Assembly: GCF_018127745.1 (NCBI RefSeq)
Contig: NZ_CP072333.1
Span: forward strand, 992,001-1,056,000
Source: Porphyromonas sp. oral taxon 275
Lineage (GTDB): Bacteria > Bacteroidota > Bacteroidia > Bacteroidales > Porphyromonadaceae
Reading direction: 5' to 3'
DNA: 64,000 bases
Within the stretch, counting starts at the first letter, position 1. Each line of letters starts with the position of its first letter. Positions 1 to 8,690 of the stretch are shown piece by piece. The notes under the pieces are model-generated. The model worked only from the letters and a program-made list of their open reading frames with translations. It was not told the DNA's origin and did no database searches. The translations under genes were made by a program, and so were the position numbers.

Positions 1-1284
1 ACGCTGGCCCTCTTCTTCTCCAAGAGTGCGCAGAATGTCATCAAGACCTCGGTCAACCTCTCCCGCCAGGACGACGGTGAGGAGACCTTCGGCTCCTCAC
101 GTATCGCCCGTGGCCTCGTACGTACCAGCAGCGGTATCGGCAACTTCCTCGAGCATGCCGTATCCAGCCGCGTACGCCTGTGGATCGACTCGCGCTTCAA
201 CAAGCAGGAGCTAACCCTCGAGCAGGGGGCGGCCTTCGACCTCGTACGTGCCTCGGTCAACCTCGTACTCTCGGGGCTCTTGATCGCCGTCGGTACCTCC
301 TTCAAGCTCCCTCTGTCGACGACCTACGTCACCTTCATGGTCGCCATGGGCTCATCGCTCGCCGACCGCGCCTGGGGACGTGAGAGTGCCGTGGGGCGCC
401 TGACGGGGGTGATGAGCGTCATCGGGGGCTGGTTCGTCACCGCAGGCGCCGCCTTCATCATCGCCATGGTCATCGCCACGATCATGCGCTACGGAGGCTT
501 CCCCGCTATGGTAGTACTGATCGGGGTGGCACTCTTCCTCCTCTTCAACTCACATCTGCTCAAGCGCAAGAAGGACGATGCCAACGATGAGCTCTTCGTC
601 GCCATCCTCAACGCCGAGACGCCCGAGCGTATGTGGACGCTCCTCTCTGAGCATGTGCGCCTCAATCAGACGACGCTCCTCGACCGGGTCAGTACCGACT
701 ACCTAGCCCTCACGAATGGTATCTTCCACGAGGACTTCAAGACACTGCGCAAGCTGCGCCACCACCTGGAGAACCACAAGCGCGCCTTCAAGACCATGCG
801 TCGCAAGGAGACTATCGGGCTGCGCCGTATGGCCACCGACGAGGATGTACTGGAGCGCAACATGTGGTTCCACCTCGGGGCCAATACCTGCCTACAGATG
901 ATCTACGCCCTCGAGCGTGCTGCTGAGGTGGGCTTCGACCACGTGGACAACAACTTCAACCCCATTCCCGCACCCTACCGTGAGGAGTTCGAGCCCATCC
1001 GCGACCGTGTCGTCGACTACATTGCCCAGGTGCATCAGCTCATCGCCAGCGAGCGTATGGAGGATGCCAAGAAGGCGAAGAACATGGGGAAGGAGCTGCG
1101 CAACATCGTTAAGGACATGCGCAAGACGCAGATGAAGCGCACCCACAAGATCGCCCGCGAGGATCTGCGCGCCTCTCTCGTCTACCTGAACCTCCTCATA
1201 GAGACCAACGAGCTGCTCAACAACCTCCGTCACCTGGTAGGCTACAGCCAGCAGCTCCTCGACGAAGAGGCCGAGGAAGCCTAG
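1..1284 (+). CDS. PiT-family inorganic phosphate transporter with C-terminal PhoU-like domain (5' end missing)
   Basis: The reading frame is open from base 1, so the start lies outside the window; 427 residues are visible. The first ~185 residues contain membrane segments and the PiT-like stretch PLSTTYVTFMVAMGSSLADR (about residues 103-122), typical of low-affinity phosphate (or metal-phosphate) symporters of the inner membrane. After the last membrane helix and a basic LKRKKDD boundary, roughly residues 190-427 are soluble, charged and helical, resembling the PhoU/DUF47-like tail found on PiT proteins of Bacteroidota. The likely role is phosphate uptake with a built-in regulatory domain. 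A strong hairpin follows the stop codon. Family assignment is firm; the substrate beyond phosphate is inferred. Confidence 0.85.
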   Translation, partial: TLALFFSKSAQNVIKTSVNLSRQDDGEETFGSSRIARGLVRTSSGIGNFLEHAVSSRVRLWIDSRFNKQELTLEQGAAFDLVRASVNLVLSGLLIAVGTSFKLPLSTTYVTFMVAMGSSLADRAWGRESAVGRLTGVMSVIGGWFVTAGAAFIIAMVIATIMRYGGFPAMVVLIGVALFLLFNSHLLKRKKDDANDELFVAILNAETPERMWTLLSEHVRLNQTTLLDRVSTDYLALTNGIFHEDFKTLRKLRHHLENHKRAFKTMRRKETIGLRRMATDEDVLERNMWFHLGANTCLQMIYALERAAEVGFDHVDNNFNPIPAPYREEFEPIRDRVVDYIAQVHQLIASERMEDAKKAKNMGKELRNIVKDMRKTQMKRTHKIAREDLRASLVYLNLLIETNELLNNLRHLVGYSQQLLDEEAEEA

Positions 1285-1311
1285 CCGCCCAGCTAAGCTC
1301 ATACAAGCATC

Positions 1312-1345
1312 AAGGGGGCGCTCTCCAGCTGGAGAGCGCCCCCTT
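1312..1345. terminator. Bidirectional hairpin terminator between convergent genes
   Basis: A perfect 15-bp stem (AAGGGGGCGCTCTCC and its complement) with an AGCT loop lies between the phosphate transporter (+) and the outer-membrane protein (-). It has a run of A/T on both sides only in short form, but its position fits termination of both genes. Confidence 0.75.
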
Positions 1346-1383
1346 GTAGTTATGCTCCGTAGAGGACGGCAGCTAAGCCCCCT

Positions 1384-2067
1384 CTAGAAGACGAAGCCGA
1401 TGCGCAGGCCACCGAGCATACCAGTAGCTACATTGGTGAAGCTAGCTTTCCGGCCTCCGGCCTCGATGCTCCCCACGTGCAGGCCTAGGCCAGCCTCTGC
1501 CCCGACGTAGATCTTAGGCAGGACATAGTAGTCTGCACCGAGCAGGAGGTTCAGCCCGACGGCATGCCCATCTCGCTGCCCCGTGTGGATCCCGCCGCCA
1601 TTGGTGTCAGCGTTCAGCAGCGACAGCTTGAGGTCGGCACCTACATAGGGGGATAAGCGGCGCGTGCCGCGGAAGTGTCTCTCGATACCAAGGCCAAGGT
1701 CGAAGAGCGTGCTGCTCACCTTCTGAGAATTCACCTCCTCGCTCATGATGCCGAGCCCTAGGCTACCACGTAGCGCCAGCTGATCCTGCAGGAAGTAGCG
1801 GGCACGCAGCGCACCCGTACCGAATCCCGATACCTGTGACCCGTCCTGCAGCTGCAGCAGAGGATTACTCCCCTTGAGCGAGAGGGCGAACTCGGTGGTC
1901 ACCTTACCCTTGCTTGCCTTGAGGCCAGACTGTCCCTTGCAGCAGCTAGGAGTCAAGGGGAGACAGCTCTGTGGATGCTTAGGACTCTGTCCCTCGGGAT
2001 GATGCTGTGCCTGTAGGGATCCGACCGCAGCTACAGCGAGCACTGCGGCGAGAATCATCTTCTTCAT
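1384..2067 (-). CDS. Outer-membrane beta-barrel protein, small porin-like
   Basis: A 227-residue protein with a clear signal peptide (hydrophobic core AAVLAVAAVGS, cleavage after LQAQ near residue 21). The mature N-terminus is unusual: His-rich (QHHPEGQ) with a Cys cluster (SCLPLTPSCCKG, about residues 34-45). From about residue 58 onward alternating hydrophobic/polar strands with aromatic ends and a terminal Phe (RIGFVF) indicate an 8-stranded-type barrel, as in OmpW/OmpX-like or 'outer membrane beta-barrel' Pfam families. It is transcribed alone from the promoter at 2131-2159 and converges on the phosphate transporter. Function is unknown; the His/Cys N-terminus hints at metal contact, but this is only inference. 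Confidence 0.7.
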   Translation of the reverse strand: MKKMILAAVLAVAAVGSLQAQHHPEGQSPKHPQSCLPLTPSCCKGQSGLKASKGKVTTEFALSLKGSNPLLQLQDGSQVSGFGTGALRARYFLQDQLALRGSLGLGIMSEEVNSQKVSSTLFDLGLGIERHFRGTRRLSPYVGADLKLSLLNADTNGGGIHTGQRDGHAVGLNLLLGADYYVLPKIYVGAEAGLGLHVGSIEAGGRKASFTNVATGMLGGLRIGFVF

Positions 2068-2130
2068 ACTTTCCGAATAATGTGGGTTACTTGTTCCTTT
2101 ATCAGGGCTCTATCATGAGCCCTGTCCACG

Positions 2131-2159
2131 CAAAGGTACGATTTCTCCTCAGTCGGCAA
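2131..2159 (-). promoter_or_regulatory. Bacteroidota-type promoter of the outer-membrane protein gene
   Basis: On the minus strand TACCTTTG (2131-2138) matches the -7 consensus TAnnTTTG. A TTG lies 18 bp upstream (2157-2159). The start codon is about 64 bp downstream. Confidence 0.7.
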
Positions 2160-2268
2160 TGCACAAGCATTGAGTAAGCTGTGATGCGGTCGCAGCCCCT
2201 GCCTCTCCCTTATGGAGAGCAGCTAGTCGAAGAAGACCAAGCAGCACGCCCTCCTAGGGGGGGTATCC

Positions 2269-2350
2269 TAAGCGCTATCAGTCAGGGAGCTGACAGCTAT
2301 CCCTGAGCGGCGTGAAGGACGTCTCTCAGCTCCTTGACTGATATCCCTCA
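2269..2350 (+). repeat. Array 1 of 22-bp-register palindromes (4 units)
   Basis: Four 16-bp units start at 2269, 2291, 2313 and 2335, exactly 22 bp apart, separated by 6-bp spacers gggagc, gcggcg and gctcct. Cores are GCTATC, GCTATC, GACGTC and GATATC; right halves are mostly CCCTCA-like. The array is 130 bp from the -7 box of the outer-membrane protein gene. The rest of the 2068-2602 gap shows no credible gene or RNA. Confidence 0.85.
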
Positions 2351-2602
2351 AAGCAATGGGACGAGGCACTTGCCGCACTTAGCTCCTTAGCTAGGATACC
2401 TCGGACGAGAACTCAAAGCCACCCTATAGGACAAGGCGAGGTAGCCAAAGCAAAGACTAAGAGGCACATCCTCCCCTAGCCTAAGTGAAGCAAGCACTAA
2501 AAAGGCAGCCGCCCCGAGACCGCCGTAGAGGACTCGCGGCAACTGCCGTAATTAGGGAAGGAGCTGGCAAGGAGATCCCCCTAAGCACCAGTGAGGAGAA
2601 GG

Positions 2603-5600
2603 CTAACTAATGAGCTTGACCTGGAGCTCCCCCTCGGTGATGTAGCAGAGGTAGCCCGTCACGCGCTCGTAGCCCATGGCACGCATCAGCTGCATGTAGC
2701 GGCGCACCTGCGCGGGATAGCCAGGCTGAGGCTTGCCGAACTTATAGTCTACCAGCTCAACCCGCTCCCCTTGCTCATCCTCGTAGAAGACGATACGGTC
2801 GGGGCGGCGTACCTCGTGACGCTCCCCGCCGATGATCGTAGCCTCGGTACGCACACGCCCTGAGCCGTCAAACCAGCGCCGCGTCGCCTCCGCAGTCGTG
2901 ATCGCCTCGAGCTGCTCCTGGATGCTAGGGCGGTGCTCCTCACTGACGAGGCCATCCAGCACGGCCTCATCCAGGGCAGCGGGGATATCAGCCGTCGTCG
3001 TGATACGCTCGAGGATGCCGTGCATCACACGGCCATTGCGTATGGGGCTGTCCTCGATGAAGTGATCCAGCCCCTCCCTAAGGACAGCGATACGCCGACT
3101 CGAGGGATAGGCCTCTAGCTGCTGGATACGGAGGGGCAGACCTTCCTCCGCCGCTGCGCCCTTCGGGCTATAGCTTGGGAGCTCGGGTAGGCTATAGGCC
3201 AGCGGATCTGTAGCTGGCGTCGTCACAAAGCGCGGCGAGGAGCCTCCGAGGCTCGAGAGCAATTCCTCTAGCCCCAGCATCGTGAGGAGCTCAGCCACTG
3301 TGCTCGCCTGGGGCTTCTCCTTGGCCTCCTCGGGCTGAGGCAGCCACAGATGGAGCTCTCGGGCGGGGCGTGTCGTCGCCACATAGAGGAGATTGAGGGC
3401 ATCGAGGGCACGGTTCACACGATCCTCGTAGTACTCGGGGGCAAAGGAGCTATAGGCGAGGCTACTGGTAGCCTCCACGGGGACGTAGGCCACGCGCGGC
3501 ACCGCCCCCAGCTCCTCATCGCGGCGCATAGGCAGCTGGAGCTCCTCGGGGAAGCGCTCCCGCTCGAGGGGGCACCACAGCATCTCAGCTCGCCGCCCTC
3601 CGTCATAGATCTTCCAGTCGAGGTCGGGGAGTAGGACAGCGGGGAAGTCGAGCCCCTTGGACTTGTGGATCGTCATGAGGCGGAGGTTGCGCTCGTCTTC
3701 TGGGGCAACGATAGTCAGCCCTGATCCGCGCTCATCCCAGTAGCTGAGGAAGGCCGCTAGATCCGAGCCCTCATGCACCTCATGCTCCTGGAGGAGCTCG
3801 AGGAAGAAGATCACGTAGGCCTCCTCCGCCTCAAGGAGCAGGCGGCCGAAGTAATGGATCAGCAGTTCGCCGAGCTCGAAGAGCCCACGCCGCCCAGCAT
3901 GCGCCAGCGTCGCGAGGAAGGACTCAGCTAGCTCTCCCGCCTCCTCCAGCTCGGAGAGATGAGGAGCCTCTTCGCAGCCTAACTCCTGCCCCTTCTGCAG
4001 CCGCAGTTGCTCGTAGTAGAGCTGCAGATATGTACGATGGTAGCGCGACGAAGGCTGGGCGATGTAGCGGAAGACCGAGATGAGGAAGCCTACACTATAG
4101 GCTCCGCCTAGGACAAGGGCCTCCTGAGAGGTGAAGTCGAGGCTACAGCGCTCGGCCTCCTCACTCGGGAGGACGGTCGTCTGCAGCACCTCGGCGATAG
4201 CCTGAGCCTCCTTACTCCCACGCACGAGAATAGCGATATCGCAGGGTCGATAGCCGCGCCGCTGGAGGTCAAGGATGACGGGGATGATGGATTGGTAGCG
4301 GCTGGCGTCGACCTCGCCCTCTTCGCTTCCCTCCGTCTCGGAGGGCTCAGGCTCCGTCTCCTGCTGGGCTCCGAGGTCGACATAGTGCAGCGCGACGAGC
4401 CCCGCACGCTCGGCATGTGCCTCGGGCACCTGCTGGGCGACCTGCTCGGTGCTGTAGATGCCGAAGGACTGATCGATGAGCTGGCGCAGCCGCTGCTGCT
4501 CTGCTGCCCCGAGCCCGCTCTCCTCGACCTGCTGCTGATCGGCTAGGAGGCGTGCCAGCTCGGGATAGAGCGCGTTGTTGAAGTGGATGATCTCGGGGGT
4601 GCTGCGCCAGTTCGTATCCAGCGGGATGGTCTCGGCAGCCTCCTCACCGAAGTAGCTCCCGACGGACGAGAGGAGCCTGCTATCGGCATTGCGGAATCGG
4701 TAGATGCTCTGCTTGGCATCCCCGACGAGGAGGCTGTCCTGCCCGTTACCCACGGCCTCGCGCAGCAGCGGGAGGAAGTTCTCGTACTGCATCTGGCTCG
4801 TGTCCTGGAACTCGTCGATCATGTGGTGCGCGATGCGCGTGCCGATACGCTCGTAGAAGAAGGGCGACTGCCCAGGGTCGACGTGCCGCAGCAGGTGGGC
4901 GATTAGCGTAGGCGCGTCACTCAGTACGCTGAGGCGCTCGGTATTGCGCAGCGTGTCCAGCTTCTCCTTGATCTTGATGAGGAGCCGGTAGAAGCTCAGC
5001 TGCCTGAGCATCGCTGTCACGGCCTCGAGGCTAGGGGCATGGTCGCGGCAGAGCTGGTCGAAGGCCTCCCCGAGCTCCCTTAGAGTCGCCGCCGAGAGCC
5101 CTGCGGCCTTGCCCTCCTGCCCCTTCTTCAGGAGCCCCTCCACGTTGTAGCCCGTGGCCTTCCAGTCCCTCCAGCGCTTGGCACTGGTCAGGGGAGCCTT
5201 AGCCTTGAGGAGGCTCGTCCCCTCGAGCTTCGCGGCATGGAGCACTGCTGCCAGCGCACCCTGCTCACCGTAGCTGAGGTCCTGGAGTGCCAGTCCTGCC
5301 TGCTGCAGCTCATCGAGGAGGCCTCGATGGATGCGTATGACCTCGGCCTTAGCCCAGGCGCGATAGGCTCGGAGGCTCTGCTCCAGAGCGTCCAGATCCT
5401 CGTGATGGGGGAAGGTGCCCGCGATCAGCTGCTTCTTCACAGCCTCGCGCTCCAGCTGCCCTGCGAAGTTCTTCAGCCCTGTCTCAACCCGTATGCTCCG
5501 CCCTTGGTCTATGCTATCCAGGGCTAGGTGCATGATCCAGTCCCTAAGGGTCTTGTCGGCCTTGCCCTGGTCGATGTCGGCGAAGAGGGCCTGGATGGCG

Positions 5601-6025
5601 TAGCTGTGGACGTAGACCGTATCCGTCTCCAGACGTAGCGCTCCGCTGTGCCCGAGCTCGTGGGCAAAGCTGCGGATGAGCTCCTGGAAGAAGGAGTCAA
5701 TGGTACGTATCCTGAAGCGCTGATACTCCTCGAGAAGCGTGCGCAGCATGAGGCGAGCGCGACGCTCCAGCTCAGACGAGGAGCAGCCGAGCTCCCTGAG
5801 GAGCTCGGCTGCCATACGAGAGCGCCCTTGACTCAGCTGATGGAGCTCCTCTAGGATACGCTCCTTCATCTCCGCAGTGGCCTTTCGGGTGAAGGTCACT
5901 GCCTGTATGCCTTGGTAGCTGCGCGGGTCTCCGTCGAGGGCGAGACGTAGGTATTCGCGCACGAGGGCATAGGTCTTACCCGAGCCTGCCGAGGCGGTGT
6001 AGATCTTTAGTGGGGGGGCACTCAT
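2603..6025 (-). CDS. UvrD/Rep-family helicase with RecB-type nuclease domain (AddA/RecB-like exonuclease V subunit)
   Basis: A 1140-residue two-domain protein for double-strand-break processing. Helicase motifs are visible in order: Walker A ASAGSGKT (residues 11-18), DEFQDTS (404-410), GDAKQSIYRFR (435-445), TIHKSKGLDFP (785-795) and YVATTRPARE (881-890). The C-terminal nuclease has the RecB pattern: H1002, E1061, D1076 and the D-Y-K triad at 1093-1095. Length and architecture fit AddA or RecB beta subunits annotated in Bacteroidota. The start gives MSAPPLKIY immediately before Walker A, as usual. It is the last gene of the operon starting at 8.3 kb. An AddB-like partner, usually adjacent elsewhere, is not in this window. 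Confidence 0.85.
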   Translation of the reverse strand: MSAPPLKIYTASAGSGKTYALVREYLRLALDGDPRSYQGIQAVTFTRKATAEMKERILEELHQLSQGRSRMAAELLRELGCSSSELERRARLMLRTLLEEYQRFRIRTIDSFFQELIRSFAHELGHSGALRLETDTVYVHSYAIQALFADIDQGKADKTLRDWIMHLALDSIDQGRSIRVETGLKNFAGQLEREAVKKQLIAGTFPHHEDLDALEQSLRAYRAWAKAEVIRIHRGLLDELQQAGLALQDLSYGEQGALAAVLHAAKLEGTSLLKAKAPLTSAKRWRDWKATGYNVEGLLKKGQEGKAAGLSAATLRELGEAFDQLCRDHAPSLEAVTAMLRQLSFYRLLIKIKEKLDTLRNTERLSVLSDAPTLIAHLLRHVDPGQSPFFYERIGTRIAHHMIDEFQDTSQMQYENFLPLLREAVGNGQDSLLVGDAKQSIYRFRNADSRLLSSVGSYFGEEAAETIPLDTNWRSTPEIIHFNNALYPELARLLADQQQVEESGLGAAEQQRLRQLIDQSFGIYSTEQVAQQVPEAHAERAGLVALHYVDLGAQQETEPEPSETEGSEEGEVDASRYQSIIPVILDLQRRGYRPCDIAILVRGSKEAQAIAEVLQTTVLPSEEAERCSLDFTSQEALVLGGAYSVGFLISVFRYIAQPSSRYHRTYLQLYYEQLRLQKGQELGCEEAPHLSELEEAGELAESFLATLAHAGRRGLFELGELLIHYFGRLLLEAEEAYVIFFLELLQEHEVHEGSDLAAFLSYWDERGSGLTIVAPEDERNLRLMTIHKSKGLDFPAVLLPDLDWKIYDGGRRAEMLWCPLERERFPEELQLPMRRDEELGAVPRVAYVPVEATSSLAYSSFAPEYYEDRVNRALDALNLLYVATTRPARELHLWLPQPEEAKEKPQASTVAELLTMLGLEELLSSLGGSSPRFVTTPATDPLAYSLPELPSYSPKGAAAEEGLPLRIQQLEAYPSSRRIAVLREGLDHFIEDSPIRNGRVMHGILERITTTADIPAALDEAVLDGLVSEEHRPSIQEQLEAITTAEATRRWFDGSGRVRTEATIIGGERHEVRRPDRIVFYEDEQGERVELVDYKFGKPQPGYPAQVRRYMQLMRAMGYERVTGYLCYITEGELQVKLIS

Positions 6026-6052
6026 AGATTGTAGCTAGGGGGGAGCGGGGCG

Positions 6053-7162
6053 CTAGTAGTCGTCGCGCACAGCGCTGAGGTCTATGCGCTCATCGTCGCG
6101 GCCCCTATTGTGGTAGTGACGGCGCAGGGGGTAGCGTGTCGCCTCGTCATAGCGCTGACGGCAGCGATAGATATCCAGCGCCCAGTAGATGGCCGTACGT
6201 AGACTGGTGGGGTCAGCGATCCCCTTGCCCGCTATGTCGTAGCCCGTGCCGTGGTCGGGAGAGGTACGGACAAACTGTAGCCCCAGCGTCACGTTGACGC
6301 CCTCGTTCATATAGAGCGCCTTGAAGGGCGCCAGTCCCTGATCGTGGTACATGGCCAGGATGCCGTCGAAGCTATCCACCTGGGAGCTTCCCCAGAAGCC
6401 ATCTCCAGGGTAAGGGCCGAAGACGAGCTGCCCCGCATCGGAGGCGCGCTGCAGCGCAGGACGGATGATGGTGTCCTCCTCCTTGCCGATCAGCCCCTTG
6501 TCTCCCGCATGTGGGTTCAGCGCTAGCACCGCTAGACGCGGCTTGACGATGCCGAAGTCACGCTGCAGACCCTGCTCCAGCAGGCAGAGCTTCGTCAGTA
6601 TGAGCTCCTCACTGAGACTACGGGCGACCTCCGCCACAGGGATGTGTGTCGTCGCGAGCGCCACGCGGCAGTCCTGAGCCCCGAGTACCATGAGGCTCTC
6701 GCCAGGCGTCACCGCCCCGAGGGCGTCGAGATAATCGGTGTGCCCCTTGAAGGGGAAGAGCTGCTGCGGCATGACCGCCTTATTGATCGGAGCCGTGACG
6801 AGGACGTCACAGAGGCCATTGCGCAGGTCGGCCGTAGCCCGCTCCAGCGCCTCGAAGGCAAGCATCCCCGCCTCCTCATGCGCCTCCCCAGGATGTACCT
6901 CTACCTTGCGCGAGCCTGCGCAGTCGATGAGGTTGAGCTGTCCCTCCCGTGCCTCCTCGGCGCCCGTGATAAGCTGCCAGCTGACGGGCTGCTCCAGCTG
7001 GAGCTGTCGCTGCCACCATTGGGCGGCAGCCTCCGAGCCATAGAGTACAGGCGTGCAGAGCTCCGTCATGCGCTCATCGGCGAAGATCTTGAAGAGGAGC
7101 TCGTAGCCTATGCCATTGATATCGCCGTGCGTGATGGCGACCTTGATACGTCGTGCTGCCAT
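6053..7162 (-). CDS. pdxA: 4-hydroxythreonine-4-phosphate dehydrogenase
   Basis: A 369-residue PdxA-family protein that oxidises 4-phosphohydroxy-L-threonine in the DXP-dependent pyridoxal 5'-phosphate pathway. Family hallmarks are the N-terminal GDINGIGYE (variant of GDPNGIGPE, about residues 14-22), ALNPHAGDKGLIGKEE, MYHDQGLAPFK (metal-binding His) and the C-terminal DHGTGYDIAGKGIADP. The length is slightly above the usual ~330 because of a charged C-terminal tail (residues 340-369) rich in Arg and Asp. It lies 27 bp upstream of the helicase-nuclease gene and 6 bp after the DUF4837 gene, so the three are almost certainly cotranscribed. Confidence 0.93.
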   Translation of the reverse strand: MAARRIKVAITHGDINGIGYELLFKIFADERMTELCTPVLYGSEAAAQWWQRQLQLEQPVSWQLITGAEEAREGQLNLIDCAGSRKVEVHPGEAHEEAGMLAFEALERATADLRNGLCDVLVTAPINKAVMPQQLFPFKGHTDYLDALGAVTPGESLMVLGAQDCRVALATTHIPVAEVARSLSEELILTKLCLLEQGLQRDFGIVKPRLAVLALNPHAGDKGLIGKEEDTIIRPALQRASDAGQLVFGPYPGDGFWGSSQVDSFDGILAMYHDQGLAPFKALYMNEGVNVTLGLQFVRTSPDHGTGYDIAGKGIADPTSLRTAIYWALDIYRCRQRYDEATRYPLRRHYHNRGRDDERIDLSAVRDDY

Positions 7163-7168
7163 CTCTCG

Positions 7169-8233
7169 CTAGAAGCCCTTAGTGTAAGCGGCCTTGAGGA
7201 TGAGCTCAGGGTCGAAGGCCTTGACGCTGCTGGGGCGCAGGCTGTAGAGCGCTGCCTCCATCATGCGGATGAGGTGCAGCTTATCCTCGTTGGGGCGGTA
7301 GACGAAGCCCTCGAAGACGAGGACACGCTGCGCGGCCTTATCCAGGATCGCGTGGCTGACGAAGGGACCGCCCATCATGGCGCCGCCCGTCATCTTCCAC
7401 AGGCCGCGCACCTCGGCGCGTGGGCTCTCCTCGCCAGGGAGCTGTACGCGGCGGTAGAGCAGGCCGTAGTTCTGCTCCGTGCAGGGATAGCTGCCCTCGA
7501 ATTCGCCTGCAATATTGGTACGCAGCACGCTATCGCGCTTGGCCACGAGGGCATCGAGGCCCATGCTCTTAGGCCCTGTGTAGGGGTAGCTATAGACGAG
7601 GATATCGTGACGCGAGCGCATGGAGGAGTTGGACATCCAGAGGAAGTCCTTCGCCACCTTCTGATTGCGGATGTCCTCAGGGACGTTGACGCTACGTCCG
7701 AAGAGGCTATCGGTGAAGTGCTGGGCACGCGTGCTGTACTGCTTAGCTAGCAGTTCGCCGAAGAGGAAGAGCTCGTGGCGCACGAAGACGTTCATGATCC
7801 CCTCGCCCTTGCTCCCTAGATAGTTCATGATCGAGTCGGGGGTGGGTGAGGTCATACGCATCACGACCTGCCCCTTGGCCCAGTCGTCGTAGCTGTACTT
7901 CATCGAGGTCGTCGTGTAGCGCTCCTTATCTACGTCGACGATGAGGACATTGCGCACCAGCTGCATGAAGCCCGTGAAGGACTGTGTCGGCACGCGCGAG
8001 ATGCGCAGGCTGGGCTCAGCCTGAGGCAGGGAGGGGGCATCCTCCTCGAGGAGATCGTAGAGCTTGAGCCCCATAGGAGCCTCGAAGTACTGCTTGTCCA
8101 TGACGAGCATCAGCTCGCCGGGCTTACCCGTGGCCTTCTGCTGCAGGGCGCTGCTGCCCGAGCTCTTACAGCCGACGAGCACGCTTATCCCTAGGGCGAG
8201 GCAGGGGAGCCCTAGGCTAATCCATCGCTTCAT
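7169..8233 (-). CDS. DUF4837-family lipoprotein
   Basis: A 354-residue protein beginning with a lipoprotein signal: hydrophobic core followed by the lipobox VLVGC (Cys at about residue 22), then a Ser/Gly-rich linker. The remaining sequence (GELMLVMDKQYFEAP, VRNVLIVDVDKERYT, RHDILVYSYPYTGPK, LRGLWKMTGGAMMGGPFVSHA-type stretches) matches the DUF4837 family, which is restricted to Bacteroidota and of unknown function. It is the first gene of the operon with pdxA, with a promoter at 8274-8281. The conserved DUF4837-near-pdxA arrangement is not informative about function. Located in the periplasm, anchored to a membrane by lipid. Confidence 0.8.
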   Translation of the reverse strand: MKRWISLGLPCLALGISVLVGCKSSGSSALQQKATGKPGELMLVMDKQYFEAPMGLKLYDLLEEDAPSLPQAEPSLRISRVPTQSFTGFMQLVRNVLIVDVDKERYTTTSMKYSYDDWAKGQVVMRMTSPTPDSIMNYLGSKGEGIMNVFVRHELFLFGELLAKQYSTRAQHFTDSLFGRSVNVPEDIRNQKVAKDFLWMSNSSMRSRHDILVYSYPYTGPKSMGLDALVAKRDSVLRTNIAGEFEGSYPCTEQNYGLLYRRVQLPGEESPRAEVRGLWKMTGGAMMGGPFVSHAILDKAAQRVLVFEGFVYRPNEDKLHLIRMMEAALYSLRPSSVKAFDPELILKAAYTKGF

Positions 8234-8273
8234 ACTATATATATGTATAGGTTGACTTGTGTTACTGATAACG

Positions 8274-8281
8274 CAAAGATA
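8274..8281 (-). promoter_or_regulatory. -7 promoter box of the DUF4837-pdxA-helicase operon
   Basis: Minus-strand TATCTTTG matches TAnnTTTG and lies about 40 bp before the start codon. No clear TTTG element is seen 20 bp upstream. Confidence 0.65.
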
Positions 8282-8406
8282 AGGATTCTGCTGAGCCTAG
8301 CCCTCGCTACCACCAGGCTGAGTCACCGCACGGCAGTGGCTCGGATAAGGCCCGCGGCCTGCTACAGGCTAGCCCCCACCGAGCTCCGAGCTAAGGCGGG
8401 CTGAGC

Positions 8407-8554
8407 TGAGGGATATCCCTCACGGAGATTTCTTATATTACTTTTAGCCAATTATTATATTACTTTCAGCGGATTATTATATAACTTTCCTCCAATTATT
8501 ATATTACTTTTGCCCGTCCCCCATATCCCTCAGCTTCGTCAGCCTTATCCCTCG
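8407..8554 (+). repeat. Hybrid 22-bp-register array: palindrome units flanking four AT-rich units (7 units)
   Basis: Seven 16-bp units start at 8407, 8429, 8451, 8473, 8495, 8517 and 8539, every one 22 bp after the last. Unit 1 is the perfect palindrome TGAGGGATATCCCTCA. Units 2-5 are copies of ATTATTATATTACTTT (first copy TTTCTTATATTACTTT, third with one T-to-A change). Units 6 and 7 return to the palindrome family (right halves ATATCCCTCA and TTATCCCTCG). Spacers are 6 bp and mostly GC-rich. It lies between divergent promoters: 125 bp from the DUF4837 -7 box and 160 bp from the gcvP -7 box. No gene is seen in the 8234-8785 gap. Confidence 0.9.
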
Positions 8555-8690
8555 CCCCCGCCCAACGAGTCTTGGAGCTCGGGGAGGCTAAAGGCGAGCC
8601 CGGACGCGGTATAGATCGGGACGAAGACGAAGGGCCAGGGAGGGTGTACGAAGGCAGTCCACGGAGGGCTGGTGCTAGGCGGCTGAGCGG

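Noticed and set aside
6644-7750. Long open frame antisense to pdxA and the DUF4837 gene
   Set aside because: A mirror of codon bias in GC-rich genes; both opposite genes have clear family matches.
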